From JBBDRX01 sp040905245 (GTDB lineage Bacteria; Bacteroidota; Rhodothermia; Balneolales; Balneolaceae): a stretch of DNA of 26,533 bases. Positions within the stretch are counted from its first letter, which is position 1. Every line of letters starts with the position of its first letter. Position numbers and translations under genes: made by a program. Below, one piece after another: positions 8,299 to 16,598 of the stretch. The stretch is from positions 1 through 26,533 of the forward strand of contig JBBDRX010000087.1 in NCBI GenBank assembly GCA_040905245.1. Direction: 5' to 3'. The notes below the pieces were generated by a model. That model made no database searches and had not been told where the DNA came from. It saw nothing but the letters and a program-made list of their open reading frames with translations.

Positions 8299-8318
8299 GG
8301 ACACCGTGCTGTGTGTCC
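8299..8318 (-). promoter_or_regulatory. Inverted repeat in phoB leader
   Basis: GGACAC (8299-8304) and GTGTCC (8313-8318) flank an 8-nt centre, 23-43 nt upstream of the phoB start. It could be a hairpin in the 5' UTR or a regulator site for phoBR. The rest of 8276-8471 shows no terminator between the receptor gene and phoB, so read-through is possible. Confidence 0.35.
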
Positions 8319-8471
8319 AACAATCTTTAATGGTACGAATCCCCTGCGGGAATGGAAAACGGATGGTGGCGAATCGTGGAGAATTTTGTCCGCTCAGTAA
8401 TCGCAAGCAGAGTTTGTGAATCACTGGAAATTCTGGCCGGATGGTATTTGTGTGTAGAAGGTTGTACATGA

Positions 8472-11387
8472 TCAGTTAATGGTGTAAGTGAAACTGACAG
8501 TAAACGTCCGGCCTGGATTGTAGGCACTGTTTGTAAAGTATTGTTCATTGTCTTTCTGATATTGCACGACGCTGTAGTCCAGCAGGTTGTTGATCGACAG
8601 AGAGCCTGTCAACAGCGGCAGAAGGCGTTTTTGCATTCGGAAACTTACATCCGGCATCGGCTTTGCCGAGGTGAGTTGACGGTTTTCGTCGAGCCTTCCA
8701 TATACCTCGTAGATATCCGGAGCTGCCCCCGAACCGTTGGCAGACAGCCTGGGCCCGAAAAGGTTTGCATGGAGGGCGGCGTCCAGCCCAACCGGGGCAT
8801 TTTCGTAAATCAGAGTTGCATTGATAATGTAGGGGGACTGATGAGGAAACGGCCGGTATGGATCGATCGACTCGTCCAGAAGTCTGCGTGTTTCATACTC
8901 CCGCTCACTCAGGTCCACACGGGATCGGGTATAGGTAAAGTTGGTGGCGAACTTGAAATTGGAGAGCCAGGGGGCAATAAAACCGAGTTGTTTTCGAAGC
9001 TCGATCTCGAATCCGTAAAGCCGACCCTGGTTTGTATTTACATATTCATATTGCGGCTGATCCGTCGCCACGTCCAGTTCGAGAACAATCGGATTGGAAA
9101 ACGCTTTGTAAAAAGCGCTGATGGCAAAGAGCTCGCCTGCAGCCGGGAAAAGCTCATACCGGAGGTCGAAATTGGAGATATTCGTACGAGCCAGATCGGG
9201 ATTACCCACAATCGGGAAGCCGCCGAGCAGATCGAAGGATGCGAATGGGGCCAGCTCCCTCATGTTGGGCCGAGCCAGCGTCTGGCTTGCGCTGACCCGC
9301 AGGTTGGATTCTGTAGTGAGAGCATAGATGGCATTTACGGAAGGAAGGATGTCCACGACATTGATTTTGCCATCTCGCTCACCGCTTCTACTGGCTCCCG
9401 ACTGAACAGAGAAGTTGGTTGTTTCGAGCCGGGCTCCCCCAAACATTTTCAGCTGGTCAGTCAGGTCGACTACTCCCATCAGATAGGTTGCAGCCACTTG
9501 CTCACTTCCACTGTATCTGTTTTCCGGCCGGGTCTGATCCCGATAAGTGAGTCCCATAATCAGGTCTCCGTTATCGTCACGGCCCAGCACACCTGTATTA
9601 TTCGGTGCGAAGAATGAGCTGAAGTCTCCGGAGGACTCCCGAAAACTGAGGAACTCTTCACTGCTGTCGCTGGTCCCACTGTTTTCCAGCTGAAACCGAA
9701 ACTCGTCAAATTCCCGATTTTTTTGCGTGAAGACTCCACCGGACTTTAGACTCAGCCTGTTGTTGACGCGGTATTCGAAATCGACCTTACCGTTGATTTG
9801 CCGGTCCTGAAGATTCCGAAAGAAGTGAAACGGTAACTGTACCTCGCGCACGAAAAAGTAGAGTCCCTGGTTGTCTACCGGAGACCCGATGAAACGGGTA
9901 TTCGGTTCATACTGCTTGCTTGTAACGTAATTCCCGGACCATCGAAGTTCGAATTGATCGAAAGAGTGCCTGCCTTTTAATTGATTATTGAACAGCTGGC
10001 GCTGCTTGTAGGAGATGACCCGGTTGTTATAGGCTCCTGAAGAGAGTGCCCCCGGATAGGCGCCTTCGGTCATGTCAAGAACAGACTCGGCGGCGCTGTT
10101 ATTATAAATCGAGGTAATGGTAAACTCATTCGTCGAACCGGGTTGATAGGTAACGGTTCCGATATAGCCGTTTTTCACATTCTCGACACTCTCTGTTCCG
10201 CTGTTACGCTGAAACAGCCGCATTCGGGAAGAGCTTCCGTCCGGAATCCGGGCGCTGAAATTGTTGATTTCCCGCTCATCGTACTGAATAGCGGATTTGC
10301 TGTAGTTAATCCCCAGATTGTAGCCCAGCTGGCCATTACCGATATCGTGTCGGTCGCCATAAGCGACGTTCAGACTGTGATCCAGTTCGGGTGCGTCCCG
10401 ATTCACACTAAACGGCCGGCTCGAGAACGATTGCATCGTCGAATTGAATTTCAGTATTTCGTCACTTGAGATCTGATCGTTTTGAATCTGTATCAAGTAT
10501 TGATTCAAATTCGTTAGGTAAGGGTTCTGTTTCCAGGCAGTGTTGTACTCTCTGGACCCATCGTCGTAACCCAGGCGTTGTAACCGGTTGTTGACGGGAT
10601 CCCGCTTGAAGTTCTTGTTAAAGGTTGTCTGGTCGTTATAGCTGACCGAGCTGCCAATTTTCAGATAGTACTGATCCGGCAGCGACTTGGTCGTAATGTC
10701 GACAGCCCCACCTGTAAAGTTACCGGGCAAGTCCGGGGAAAAGGTTTTCTTAACAACGATGTTGTCGACCATATTACTCGGAATCAGGTCCAGGCTGGCG
10801 CTGTTTCGATAGGGATTGGTCGCCGGGAGCGTCACACCATCCATACTGGAGATACTGTACCGGTCCCCGAGGCCACGCATTACGATATAACTGCCATTCT
10901 CGAGAGAAGCACCGGTGACCAGCTTCATGGATTCTGCAGAGTTACTGAAACCGATTCGCTGTATCTCTTCGGAGGAGATCCCGTCCTGAACCGGAAGGGA
11001 ACGTTTCTGAAGACGCAGCAGAGAAATTTCGTTGTTATCGATACGCCGGGCAGAGATAACCACCTCCTCCAGCTCCTGATTCGCTTCGGTGAGCGTGATG
11101 TCCAGAGAGGTGACCTCGCCCTCCCGGATCTCTACATCAGTCACCGTCTTCTTCTGATGGGTGATGTAGGAGACCTCCATGGTGTAGGTGCCTGCATCCA
11201 GTGTAATATTGTAGCGGCCGGAGACATCGGTTACGCTACCACGTTCTACAGCGGGAATGTAGATATTGGCGCCGATCAGCTCCTCTCCAGTCTGTTCATC
11301 GACAATCAGTCCGGAAAGTGTTCCTGATTGAGCGAATGCCAAACCCGGTACGGTGAGTAATAGAAATATAAAAAAGTAAGGTTTCAT
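8472..11387 (-). CDS. Large TonB-dependent outer-membrane receptor next to phoBR
   Basis: 971 aa. Signal peptide 1-20 (MKPYFFIFLLLTVPGLAFAQ), carboxypeptidase-regulatory-like domain about 22-102 (GLIVDEQTGEELIGANIYIP … DVSGRYNITLDAGTYTMEVSY), TonB-box region EEVVISA 107-113, plug about 130-240 (MRGLGDRYSISSMDGVTLP, then PSNMVDNIVVKKTFSPDLPG and GGAVDITTKSLP), and a 22-strand-type barrel ending in the expected aromatic FTVSFTYTIN. The plug is of the type with MRGLGDRY…TLPATNP…D(L/M)IP seen in several Proteobacterial and Bacteroidota receptors of unknown ligand. Upstream is a beta-helix-like lipoprotein and downstream is phoBR, suggesting uptake of a phosphorus-containing compound; this is inference. 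The leader contains a terminator-like hairpin 37 nt before the ATG (see separate entry). Confidence 0.88.
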   Translation of the reverse strand: MKPYFFIFLLLTVPGLAFAQSGTLSGLIVDEQTGEELIGANIYIPAVERGSVTDVSGRYNITLDAGTYTMEVSYITHQKKTVTDVEIREGEVTSLDITLTEANQELEEVVISARRIDNNEISLLRLQKRSLPVQDGISSEEIQRIGFSNSAESMKLVTGASLENGSYIVMRGLGDRYSISSMDGVTLPATNPYRNSASLDLIPSNMVDNIVVKKTFSPDLPGNFTGGAVDITTKSLPDQYYLKIGSSVSYNDQTTFNKNFKRDPVNNRLQRLGYDDGSREYNTAWKQNPYLTNLNQYLIQIQNDQISSDEILKFNSTMQSFSSRPFSVNRDAPELDHSLNVAYGDRHDIGNGQLGYNLGINYSKSAIQYDEREINNFSARIPDGSSSRMRLFQRNSGTESVENVKNGYIGTVTYQPGSTNEFTITSIYNNSAAESVLDMTEGAYPGALSSGAYNNRVISYKQRQLFNNQLKGRHSFDQFELRWSGNYVTSKQYEPNTRFIGSPVDNQGLYFFVREVQLPFHFFRNLQDRQINGKVDFEYRVNNRLSLKSGGVFTQKNREFDEFRFQLENSGTSDSSEEFLSFRESSGDFSSFFAPNNTGVLGRDDNGDLIMGLTYRDQTRPENRYSGSEQVAATYLMGVVDLTDQLKMFGGARLETTNFSVQSGASRSGERDGKINVVDILPSVNAIYALTTESNLRVSASQTLARPNMRELAPFASFDLLGGFPIVGNPDLARTNISNFDLRYELFPAAGELFAISAFYKAFSNPIVLELDVATDQPQYEYVNTNQGRLYGFEIELRKQLGFIAPWLSNFKFATNFTYTRSRVDLSEREYETRRLLDESIDPYRPFPHQSPYIINATLIYENAPVGLDAALHANLFGPRLSANGSGAAPDIYEVYGRLDENRQLTSAKPMPDVSFRMQKRLLPLLTGSLSINNLLDYSVVQYQKDNEQYFTNSAYNPGRTFTVSFTYTIN

Positions 11388-11424
11388 CAGATTTTGTTGT
11401 CTCTTCTTCTGTTTTCTTTGTGTT

Positions 11425-11459
11425 AAAAAAGTAACGGAGGCATACTACCTCGCCGTTAC
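11425..11459 (-). promoter_or_regulatory. Terminator-like hairpin in the leader of the TonB receptor gene (possible attenuator)
   Basis: On the minus strand, GTAACGG-cg-AGG (11459-11448) pairs with CCT-CCGTTAC (11440-11431), loop of 7 nt, and is followed directly by T6 (11430-11425). This is a good intrinsic-terminator shape 37 nt upstream of the receptor ATG. It is either a second, tandem terminator for the lipoprotein gene or an attenuator in the receptor leader. Confidence 0.6.
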
Positions 11460-11472
11460 GGAACTATTACGG
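11455..11472 (-). promoter_or_regulatory. Candidate Pho-box-like direct repeat
   Basis: On the minus strand, CCGTAAT-AGTT-CCGTAAC: two 7-mers with a 4-nt spacer, the same 7-4-7 layout (11-bp period) as PhoB boxes. The 7-mers agree with the enterobacterial consensus CTGTCAT at five and four positions. The second 7-mer also belongs to the hairpin arm, so the repeat may be incidental. Confidence 0.3.
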
Positions 11473-11482
11473 TTGTGTTAAT

Positions 11483-11514
11483 AAAAAAGGGAGGCTGTTC
11501 AGGCCTCCCTTTTT
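11483..11514 (-). terminator. Intrinsic terminator after beta-helix lipoprotein gene
   Basis: AGGGAGGC (11488-11495) and GCCTCCCT (11503-11510), loop TGTTCAG, flanked by an A-run on the left and a T-run on the right, so it works in principle on both strands. It lies 39 nt downstream of the lipoprotein stop on the minus strand. Separate expression of lipoprotein and receptor is implied. Confidence 0.85.
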
Positions 11515-11553
11515 ACGTATTCGTTGTATCGTGCTTTTCGTAGCACAGAGGAA

Positions 11554-13041
11554 TTAGTTGGCGAGATATCCGTATCGCGCCAGTGTGGTCCAGCTTTCGA
11601 TCCAGAGAGACTCCGCAGGATCAAAGGCGCCTACATAAGAGGTCTGGTCCACATTGCTGTCCTGTACGGTTGCCGCGATGGTCAGAACCGAACCGGAACC
11701 AGGTATCGGGTTCAGCGATCCACAGCCCCGGGTCCGGCAGATTCCGTTGAGTTGCGGATTTTCAAAGACATTGTCCTGATCGGTGAGCCAGGAAGCGGTC
11801 TCGGATCCGTCCGCATCTCTTGATACGTCGGGATCTGTAACTTTAACCATGCTTGCAATGCTGCTTGCATTGCCCGTATACCAGATATTACCGGCAATTC
11901 CTGCATCGTCTCCATTGACGTTCAGGACTGTTTTGTCATACGAGTCTTCCGAGTCGTTCAGGTCCTCGATTTCGATTCCCAGGCCATTGAAGTCGGTAAT
12001 GATCGAGTTGTAGAGAGAGTAGGCGGAACCATCTCTCATCAGAACGGCTACTCCTTCACTGTCCCGGGAGGTATCATTGAGCCCGAGCCCGATCAGGGTC
12101 ATGTTGTAGAGACGGGCTGTCGAATAGAGGGGAGCATTGTCGGGTGAAGCACCGTCCCACTCCCCTCCATTATCCGCTTCATTGCCACCCTGCAGGGCAA
12201 ACAGATACTGGCCTGTACCTGCCCAGCCAAGATCTAAGTCGAAGGCGTCGTCCTCGGCAAACGAAACTGAAATATTCCGGATATCGACTGTGCCTCCGAA
12301 AATTTCGACACCGTCATCCGCAGAGACAAAAATATCGATATACTCTACGGTGGTTCCACTTCCGATTCCACCGAGCGTCAGTCCCTGTATTTCGTCACCG
12401 GGTCCTATTTCTGCACCGGTAAACCGGATGGATACATACTTTAAAATTCCGGAGCTGTGATCCGTTTCCTCCCCCCCGTACTGTGCCCGGGAGTCCCCAT
12501 CCGGGATCCCTTCAATCTGAATAGCATCCGTGTTTCCACTGCTGTAAGCCGGCGCATTCCCCAGTATGATGAGTCCGGCCCAGAGCTTGGAGTTGGTCTC
12601 ATTCAGCGTAATCGTTCCGCCAAATGGCTCCTGATCAAATTCCGACGTGAAGATGATCGGGTTTTCAGCGGTTCCTTCCGCATCAATCTGCGCATTTCGT
12701 GTAATAATCAGTGCCGTTTCGTTTCCTTCTGAGACATCAGAAGGCGCTTCAAAGGCCTGAATTACGGTTCCGGGTTCAATCGTCAGGGTTCCGCTCTCTA
12801 CAAAAACGTATCCGTCCAGATAGTAGACCGAATCTGCGTCGAATGTCCGGTCCCCGTCGATCGAACCGGAGAGGATAACACCGTTATCCACGATCTTGTC
12901 CGCATAGGGATGCTCGTTAACAATCGGGTCTTCATTATTGTTATTATTGTTCGAAACCGGATTGTCATCACTGCAGGCAACGACTGTCCCGAAAGACAGG
13001 GTGGCAACCAGCAGGAGTTTTGAAATCTCTTTTACTTCCAT
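11554..13041 (-). CDS. Beta-helix-like surface lipoprotein paired with TonB receptor
   Basis: 495 aa. Lipoprotein signal ending TVVAC (Cys23), followed by a Ser/Asn linker with six Asn residues (31-36). The body is rich in G, N, D and short beta repeats: VESGTLTIEPGTVIQA, ALIITRNAQIDAEGTAENPIIFTS, LWAGLIILGNAP, LKYVSIRFTGAEI, VEYIDIFVSADDGVEIFGGTVDIRNIS, FAEDDAFDLDLGW. This is the pattern of right-handed parallel beta-helix lipoproteins that are very common beside TonB-dependent receptors in Bacteroidota. Two Cys (CRTRGC) near residue 440 may form a disulphide. Function is not established; it may bind or process a ligand for the receptor. It precedes the receptor on the same strand with a terminator between them, and starts with no obvious Shine-Dalgarno. 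A possible regulatory palindrome lies 55 nt upstream. Confidence 0.8.
   Translation of the reverse strand: MEVKEISKLLLVATLSFGTVVACSDDNPVSNNNNNNEDPIVNEHPYADKIVDNGVILSGSIDGDRTFDADSVYYLDGYVFVESGTLTIEPGTVIQAFEAPSDVSEGNETALIITRNAQIDAEGTAENPIIFTSEFDQEPFGGTITLNETNSKLWAGLIILGNAPAYSSGNTDAIQIEGIPDGDSRAQYGGEETDHSSGILKYVSIRFTGAEIGPGDEIQGLTLGGIGSGTTVEYIDIFVSADDGVEIFGGTVDIRNISVSFAEDDAFDLDLGWAGTGQYLFALQGGNEADNGGEWDGASPDNAPLYSTARLYNMTLIGLGLNDTSRDSEGVAVLMRDGSAYSLYNSIITDFNGLGIEIEDLNDSEDSYDKTVLNVNGDDAGIAGNIWYTGNASSIASMVKVTDPDVSRDADGSETASWLTDQDNVFENPQLNGICRTRGCGSLNPIPGSGSVLTIAATVQDSNVDQTSYVGAFDPAESLWIESWTTLARYGYLAN
12934..12951 (-). repeat. Short trinucleotide-like repeat encoding poly-Asn linker
   Basis: ATT/GTT triplets repeated on the + strand (ATTATTGTT twice), encoding the Asn run in the linker after the lipidated cysteine. 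The linker length could vary by slippage in frame. Confidence 0.45.
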
Positions 13042-13095
13042 AATTGCTGTATCTGTTTTGTGTAATGAAATTGAACATCACTGTTTGTAATGGCA

Positions 13096-13110
13096 CTTCA
13101 CCTCGTGAAG
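13096..13110 (-). promoter_or_regulatory. Palindrome upstream of beta-helix lipoprotein
   Basis: CTTCAC-CTC-GTGAAG, perfect 6-bp arms, 55 nt upstream of the lipoprotein start. A regulator site or leader hairpin is possible. The rest of 13042-13315 shows no gene and no clear promoter consensus. Confidence 0.35.
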
Positions 13111-13315
13111 GCACCGGTAAGGATAGGGCTGCTATATTATGCTCTTGTTAAACCCTCGTAACGAAATCAATAAGGATACAGGCCCGGGGTCAATTCGGGT
13201 ATCAGAGTGGCAGTTGGTTCTGTTCGGGGAATGGCGTGTGGTTCAACCCGTAACAGACAAGGAAAGGAGGGTGGACAGCATCTGGGTGACAGCGGCTGGT
13301 TCATCCCGTCAACGT

Positions 13316-14245
13316 CTATTGATCCTGATACAGGAAATCCCGAAGAAGCTTCGGAAGGGTGTCGATCCATGTGTCGGGGCGTAGGCCGGGAGAGAAATTC
13401 TGAAGAATTTCCGGATCGATTCCGGTTCGTCCCTGTTCATTCAGCAGCCAGCCTTTGTCTGGAGTTTCGTGTTCGACCGAGGCCAGGTCACAACAGAACA
13501 GGGAGTGTACGTCCTGGTTTCGCATGCAAATGGCAACCAGCCATGTACTCCCCCGCCGGCCAGCCATAAGTGTGACGGCAATCTGGTCGTCACCGCGGCC
13601 CGGCAGTGTGCGGTAGTGGTGATCCAGAAAGAGTTCGGGTGTTTGTTTACTACTCTGGAGGTAAGCCGTCGGCCAGGGTTGTGAATCGGACCAGAACGTA
13701 CTCAGCAGGGTGGCGGCAGAGTCTCCGTCCCGGCCGGGAAATGAGGAGCCGGCAAAACCGCGAAGTTGCCAGTAGTCGATCTCCCGGCGAATTTCAGAAG
13801 GGGAGCGAACGGGTTGAACCGGTGGGGTTCGAAGCGGCTTGGCGTGCGGGCCAGTAATTTGAAACCAGTAGTCCGACAATCCGTTGGTGATGCAGAGATA
13901 TGGCGCGTTGACCTCCCGGTTGTAGAGAGCAATCTGTTGCGCTGTCCGTGGGGTAAGGGAGACCGATTCCGCTTTGCATTCGACCAGAAACTCCGGGTCA
14001 AATGTTCTGTTGTAGCCGATCAGGTCGGCTCTCATTCTCTTTTGGCGTTCCCCTGTTACGGCTTGTTCAGAAGCGATGCGGCTCTCCGGCCAGCCACACT
14101 GCAGAGTAAGATAGTCGACAAACTGCAGGCGAACCCGCTCTTCCGGCCGGTTGACAAGCGTTTTCCGCTCCAGCCGGTTCCAGAGAACTTTTCGGTCGGG
14201 TTGCAGTTTTACCACCGGGAAGTGGTGGATGGCACCGCTTTTCAT
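13316..14245 (-). CDS. HsdR N-terminal-like PD-(D/E)xK nuclease-fold protein
   Basis: 309 aa from the ATG at 14245; a TTG at 14266 is also in frame but lies inside a hairpin. Residues about 30-135 match the type I restriction enzyme R-subunit N-terminal domain (HSDR_N-like): RPEERVRLQFVDYL (conserved PEE), then D81 (MRADLIGY) and E96-C-K98 (FLVECKAE), giving D-x14-E-x-K, then TAQQIALYNREVNAPYLCITNGLSDYW. (Numbers count from the TTG; subtract 7 for the ATG.) There is no helicase domain and no hsdM/hsdS nearby, so this is not a restriction system by itself. Bacteroidota carry a single-copy protein of this type beside housekeeping genes, role unknown. The C-terminal half (140-316) is not recognised. 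It follows yidC by 40 nt on the same strand. Confidence 0.75.
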   Translation of the reverse strand: MKSGAIHHFPVVKLQPDRKVLWNRLERKTLVNRPEERVRLQFVDYLTLQCGWPESRIASEQAVTGERQKRMRADLIGYNRTFDPEFLVECKAESVSLTPRTAQQIALYNREVNAPYLCITNGLSDYWFQITGPHAKPLRTPPVQPVRSPSEIRREIDYWQLRGFAGSSFPGRDGDSAATLLSTFWSDSQPWPTAYLQSSKQTPELFLDHHYRTLPGRGDDQIAVTLMAGRRGSTWLVAICMRNQDVHSLFCCDLASVEHETPDKGWLLNEQGRTGIDPEILQNFSPGLRPDTWIDTLPKLLRDFLYQDQ

Positions 14246-14258
14246 GGCGTTTGTCTGT

Positions 14259-14278
14259 CGGGGCAAAAAACAGCCCCG
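14259..14278 (-). other. Hairpin between yidC and the HsdR-N-like gene
   Basis: CGGGGC (14259-14264) and GCCCCG (14273-14278) with an A/T-rich loop. No T-run follows on the minus strand, so a full terminator is unlikely; it may be a stability or processing element in the yidC mRNA. Confidence 0.4.
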
Positions 14279-14285
14279 GGTTAGG

Positions 14286-16130
14286 TTACTTCTTCTTTCG
14301 CTTGCGGCCGCGGCGCCTTCCCTTCTTCTCGGAGTCGGGAGTCACATTCTCCAGCAGCTGTTTTTTATCGAGCTGCTTGTTGATCAGCTGTTGCTGAACA
14401 ATGGAGAGGACATTGTAGACCAGATAGTAGAGACTGAGCCCGGCTGCAAAGTTGTTAAAGATAAAGAGCAGCATGACCGGCATGACGTACATAAAGGCCT
14501 TCATGTTGGGGCCGCCGGAAGGTGCTGCGCCACCGCTCATTCCTCCGGAGACTTTCATCTGAACGACCATGGACGCGGTCATCAGAAGAACAAACCCGGC
14601 CAGCTGGTCGCCCATGAACGGAATGGCGAACGGCAGGTTCAGAATGTAGTCAGGGGCCGAAAGGTCGGATGCCCACAGAAACGACTCCTGCCGGATTTGA
14701 ATGGAGTTCTGGAAAAATCGCCAGAGTGTGATCAGAATTGGAAACTGCAACAGCATCGGCAGACAGCCGCCCAACGGATTCACCTTCGCCTTTCGATAGA
14801 GCTTAACGGTCTCTTCCTGTTGTTTTTTCGGATTCTCTTTGTGTTTTTCCTGAATCTCCTTCATCTGCGGCTGAAGCTCCTTCATGGCCGCCATACTGGT
14901 GAAACTCTTTTTGGTCAGTGGTGAGAGAATCAGTTTCACCAGAAAACCGAACAGGATAATCAACAGGCCGAAGTTACTGATCCAGTTACTGGCGAAGTCA
15001 AAATAGGGGATAATTACCCACTTGACGAGGGGGTCGGCAAACCAGCGCATCCAGGAGTAGCTGATTTCCACCATTTCGAATGTATTGGCGTCAAACTCTC
15101 GCAGGTCGTGATAGTCGAGAGGCCCCACATAGAGGTGATAGGAGAGTCTTCCATCGTCCGGGATGGAAGACTGTATCATGGACTGATAGTGATGGATGGT
15201 TTGGGGGTCGTCCACCGGCCCTGTGAGTTCCCCGGACAGGAGTGCGGCCTGGGTTTCGTTTTCCGGTTTGATGATCTGGGAAAAGAATTTTGTCTTGGTC
15301 GAAACCCAGTTGATGTTTCCATTGATCATTGTCTCATTTTGCCCGGGCCCTTCACTGATCCGGAAATCCTCAAGCACTCCGCCGGCATACGAATAGGCAG
15401 CGGTATGGGTGGCCTCCTGGGTACGGTCCAGTTCTGTGAAATTGAGAGCCGGCTTCCACCCGAAATCGACGCTGTTGCCAATGATTACATTGTCCAGCCC
15501 CTGAATGTCGATATCCAGGTCGATTTCAAAGCGGTTTGCATGAAAGGTGTAGGTATAGATGATCTGGCCACCGTTCTCCAGCGAAAGCCTGTAGCGGAGC
15601 TGCTCTTCCCCATTTCCGTTCAGTTCGATATGCTCTCGCCCGTCTTCTACCTGGAAGAGAAGCCGATCGGTTTCGATATTGTAGTTTTCATTGGAGAGGA
15701 ATCCGAGTACGTAGGCACTGCGGGTTGTATCCGAGATCATCTGAACAGGCTTTTGATCCCAGGTGTCGTGGTTTTTCAGTTCGTATCGGGAAGGGCCACC
15801 ACCGATATTGGTGAAAATGGCCCGGTATTGTGGTGTTTCGACAACGGTTTGAACCGTGTCGGTTACCTGGCTGTTCTGGAAAATCCCCATTGATCGGGTT
15901 TCCGTGGCTGAACTGCCCGTGCGGTCGAGTGTCATTTCTGAACTGGAGTCCGGTTCGCTTCCGAGTTCCTCTTCCGTCTCCATCTGCTGCTCAACCTGGG
16001 CAAGGCTGTCCCGTAGAGCCTGCTCCTCTCGCTGTTGCTGCAGTTCTTCCTGGTCGGGCATTGCATAGTAGGCCCAGGCCATCATGATGAAAAAGATAAG
16101 AATCAGGCCTGTGACTGTGTTCCTGTCCAA
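14286..16130 (-). CDS. yidC: Membrane protein insertase YidC
   Basis: 614 aa. It inserts and folds inner-membrane proteins, alone or with SecYEG. The start is TTG at 16130 (rc of CAA) preceded by AGGGGG; the family's usual MDRNT beginning shows this start is right and no ATG is available before the membrane helix. TM1 (about 8-23), an acidic coiled linker, a large periplasmic beta domain (about 85-355), then five membrane segments in the 60KD_IMP core (SNFGLLIILFGFLVKLILSPLTKKS … KVNPLGGCLPMLLQFPILITLWRFFQNSI … AFMYVMPVMLLFIFNNFAAGLSLYYLVYNVLSI). The hydrophilic-groove Arg is probably the R in TLWRFF or nearby; I did not resolve it. Basic tail KKGRRRGRKRKKK fits ribosome contact. It is 30 nt downstream of rnpA; yidD, often between them, is absent. 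Confidence 0.97.
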   Translation of the reverse strand: MDRNTVTGLILIFFIMMAWAYYAMPDQEELQQQREEQALRDSLAQVEQQMETEEELGSEPDSSSEMTLDRTGSSATETRSMGIFQNSQVTDTVQTVVETPQYRAIFTNIGGGPSRYELKNHDTWDQKPVQMISDTTRSAYVLGFLSNENYNIETDRLLFQVEDGREHIELNGNGEEQLRYRLSLENGGQIIYTYTFHANRFEIDLDIDIQGLDNVIIGNSVDFGWKPALNFTELDRTQEATHTAAYSYAGGVLEDFRISEGPGQNETMINGNINWVSTKTKFFSQIIKPENETQAALLSGELTGPVDDPQTIHHYQSMIQSSIPDDGRLSYHLYVGPLDYHDLREFDANTFEMVEISYSWMRWFADPLVKWVIIPYFDFASNWISNFGLLIILFGFLVKLILSPLTKKSFTSMAAMKELQPQMKEIQEKHKENPKKQQEETVKLYRKAKVNPLGGCLPMLLQFPILITLWRFFQNSIQIRQESFLWASDLSAPDYILNLPFAIPFMGDQLAGFVLLMTASMVVQMKVSGGMSGGAAPSGGPNMKAFMYVMPVMLLFIFNNFAAGLSLYYLVYNVLSIVQQQLINKQLDKKQLLENVTPDSEKKGRRRGRKRKKK

Positions 16131-16160
16131 ATCGAACCCCTGCTGTCGGTTACAAATTAA

Positions 16161-16598
16161 CTATTGGCGGTTGTGTTTCTGCTTTTGGCGTCCCATTCTG
16201 CCCTGAAGTTTTTCAATGAGTTCCCGGGTCTCATTCTGGACAATCTGAAACGTAAGATCGGTTCGTTTTGCCATAAAAACTCCATGAATACCGGTACCTG
16301 AACGGTCTGCAAGATTGATCATCTCTTCCTGTTGCAATCTCCAGGCTTCACGAAGAAGACGTTTTGTGCGGTTTCTGGTAACGGCATTTCCGAGACTTTT
16401 TTTGGCGATGAACCCGATCTTCACCCCATTCTCTTTTCCCGTGAGCAGATATCGGAATTGTACGGCGGATCCGTGAAGGACCGAGCCGGACTCAAACAGT
16501 TGTTGAAAATTCTTTTTGCCTCGCAGGATACGGTGTTTCGGCAGGGTGAATTTTCTCGAACCATGGCCGGAGTGGCTATTTGGGTCCTTTGCTGTCAC
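16161..16598 (-). CDS. rnpA: Ribonuclease P protein component
   Basis: 145 aa, assisting the RNase P RNA in 5' processing of tRNA. The family starts at about residue 19 (LPKHRILRGKKNFQQLFESG) and the RNR signature is at 70-87 (GNAVTRNRTKRLLREAWR). No ATG exists in frame before the domain; the only reasonable start is GTG at 16598, giving an 18-residue N-terminal extension (MTAKDPNSHSGHGSRKFT) and a 23-nt overlap with the end of rpmH. A start within the preceding gene suggests translational coupling to L34. Order rpmH-rnpA-yidC is the usual bacterial arrangement. Confidence 0.95.
   Translation of the reverse strand: MTAKDPNSHSGHGSRKFTLPKHRILRGKKNFQQLFESGSVLHGSAVQFRYLLTGKENGVKIGFIAKKSLGNAVTRNRTKRLLREAWRLQQEEMINLADRSGTGIHGVFMAKRTDLTFQIVQNETRELIEKLQGRMGRQKQKHNRQ

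Noticed and set aside
8541..9617. 358-codon plus-strand frame opposite the TonB receptor
   Set aside because: Shadow of the receptor barrel; no start signals or domain.
13316..14245. Complete type I restriction system
   Set aside because: Only an HsdR-N-like domain is present; no helicase, methylase or specificity subunit nearby.
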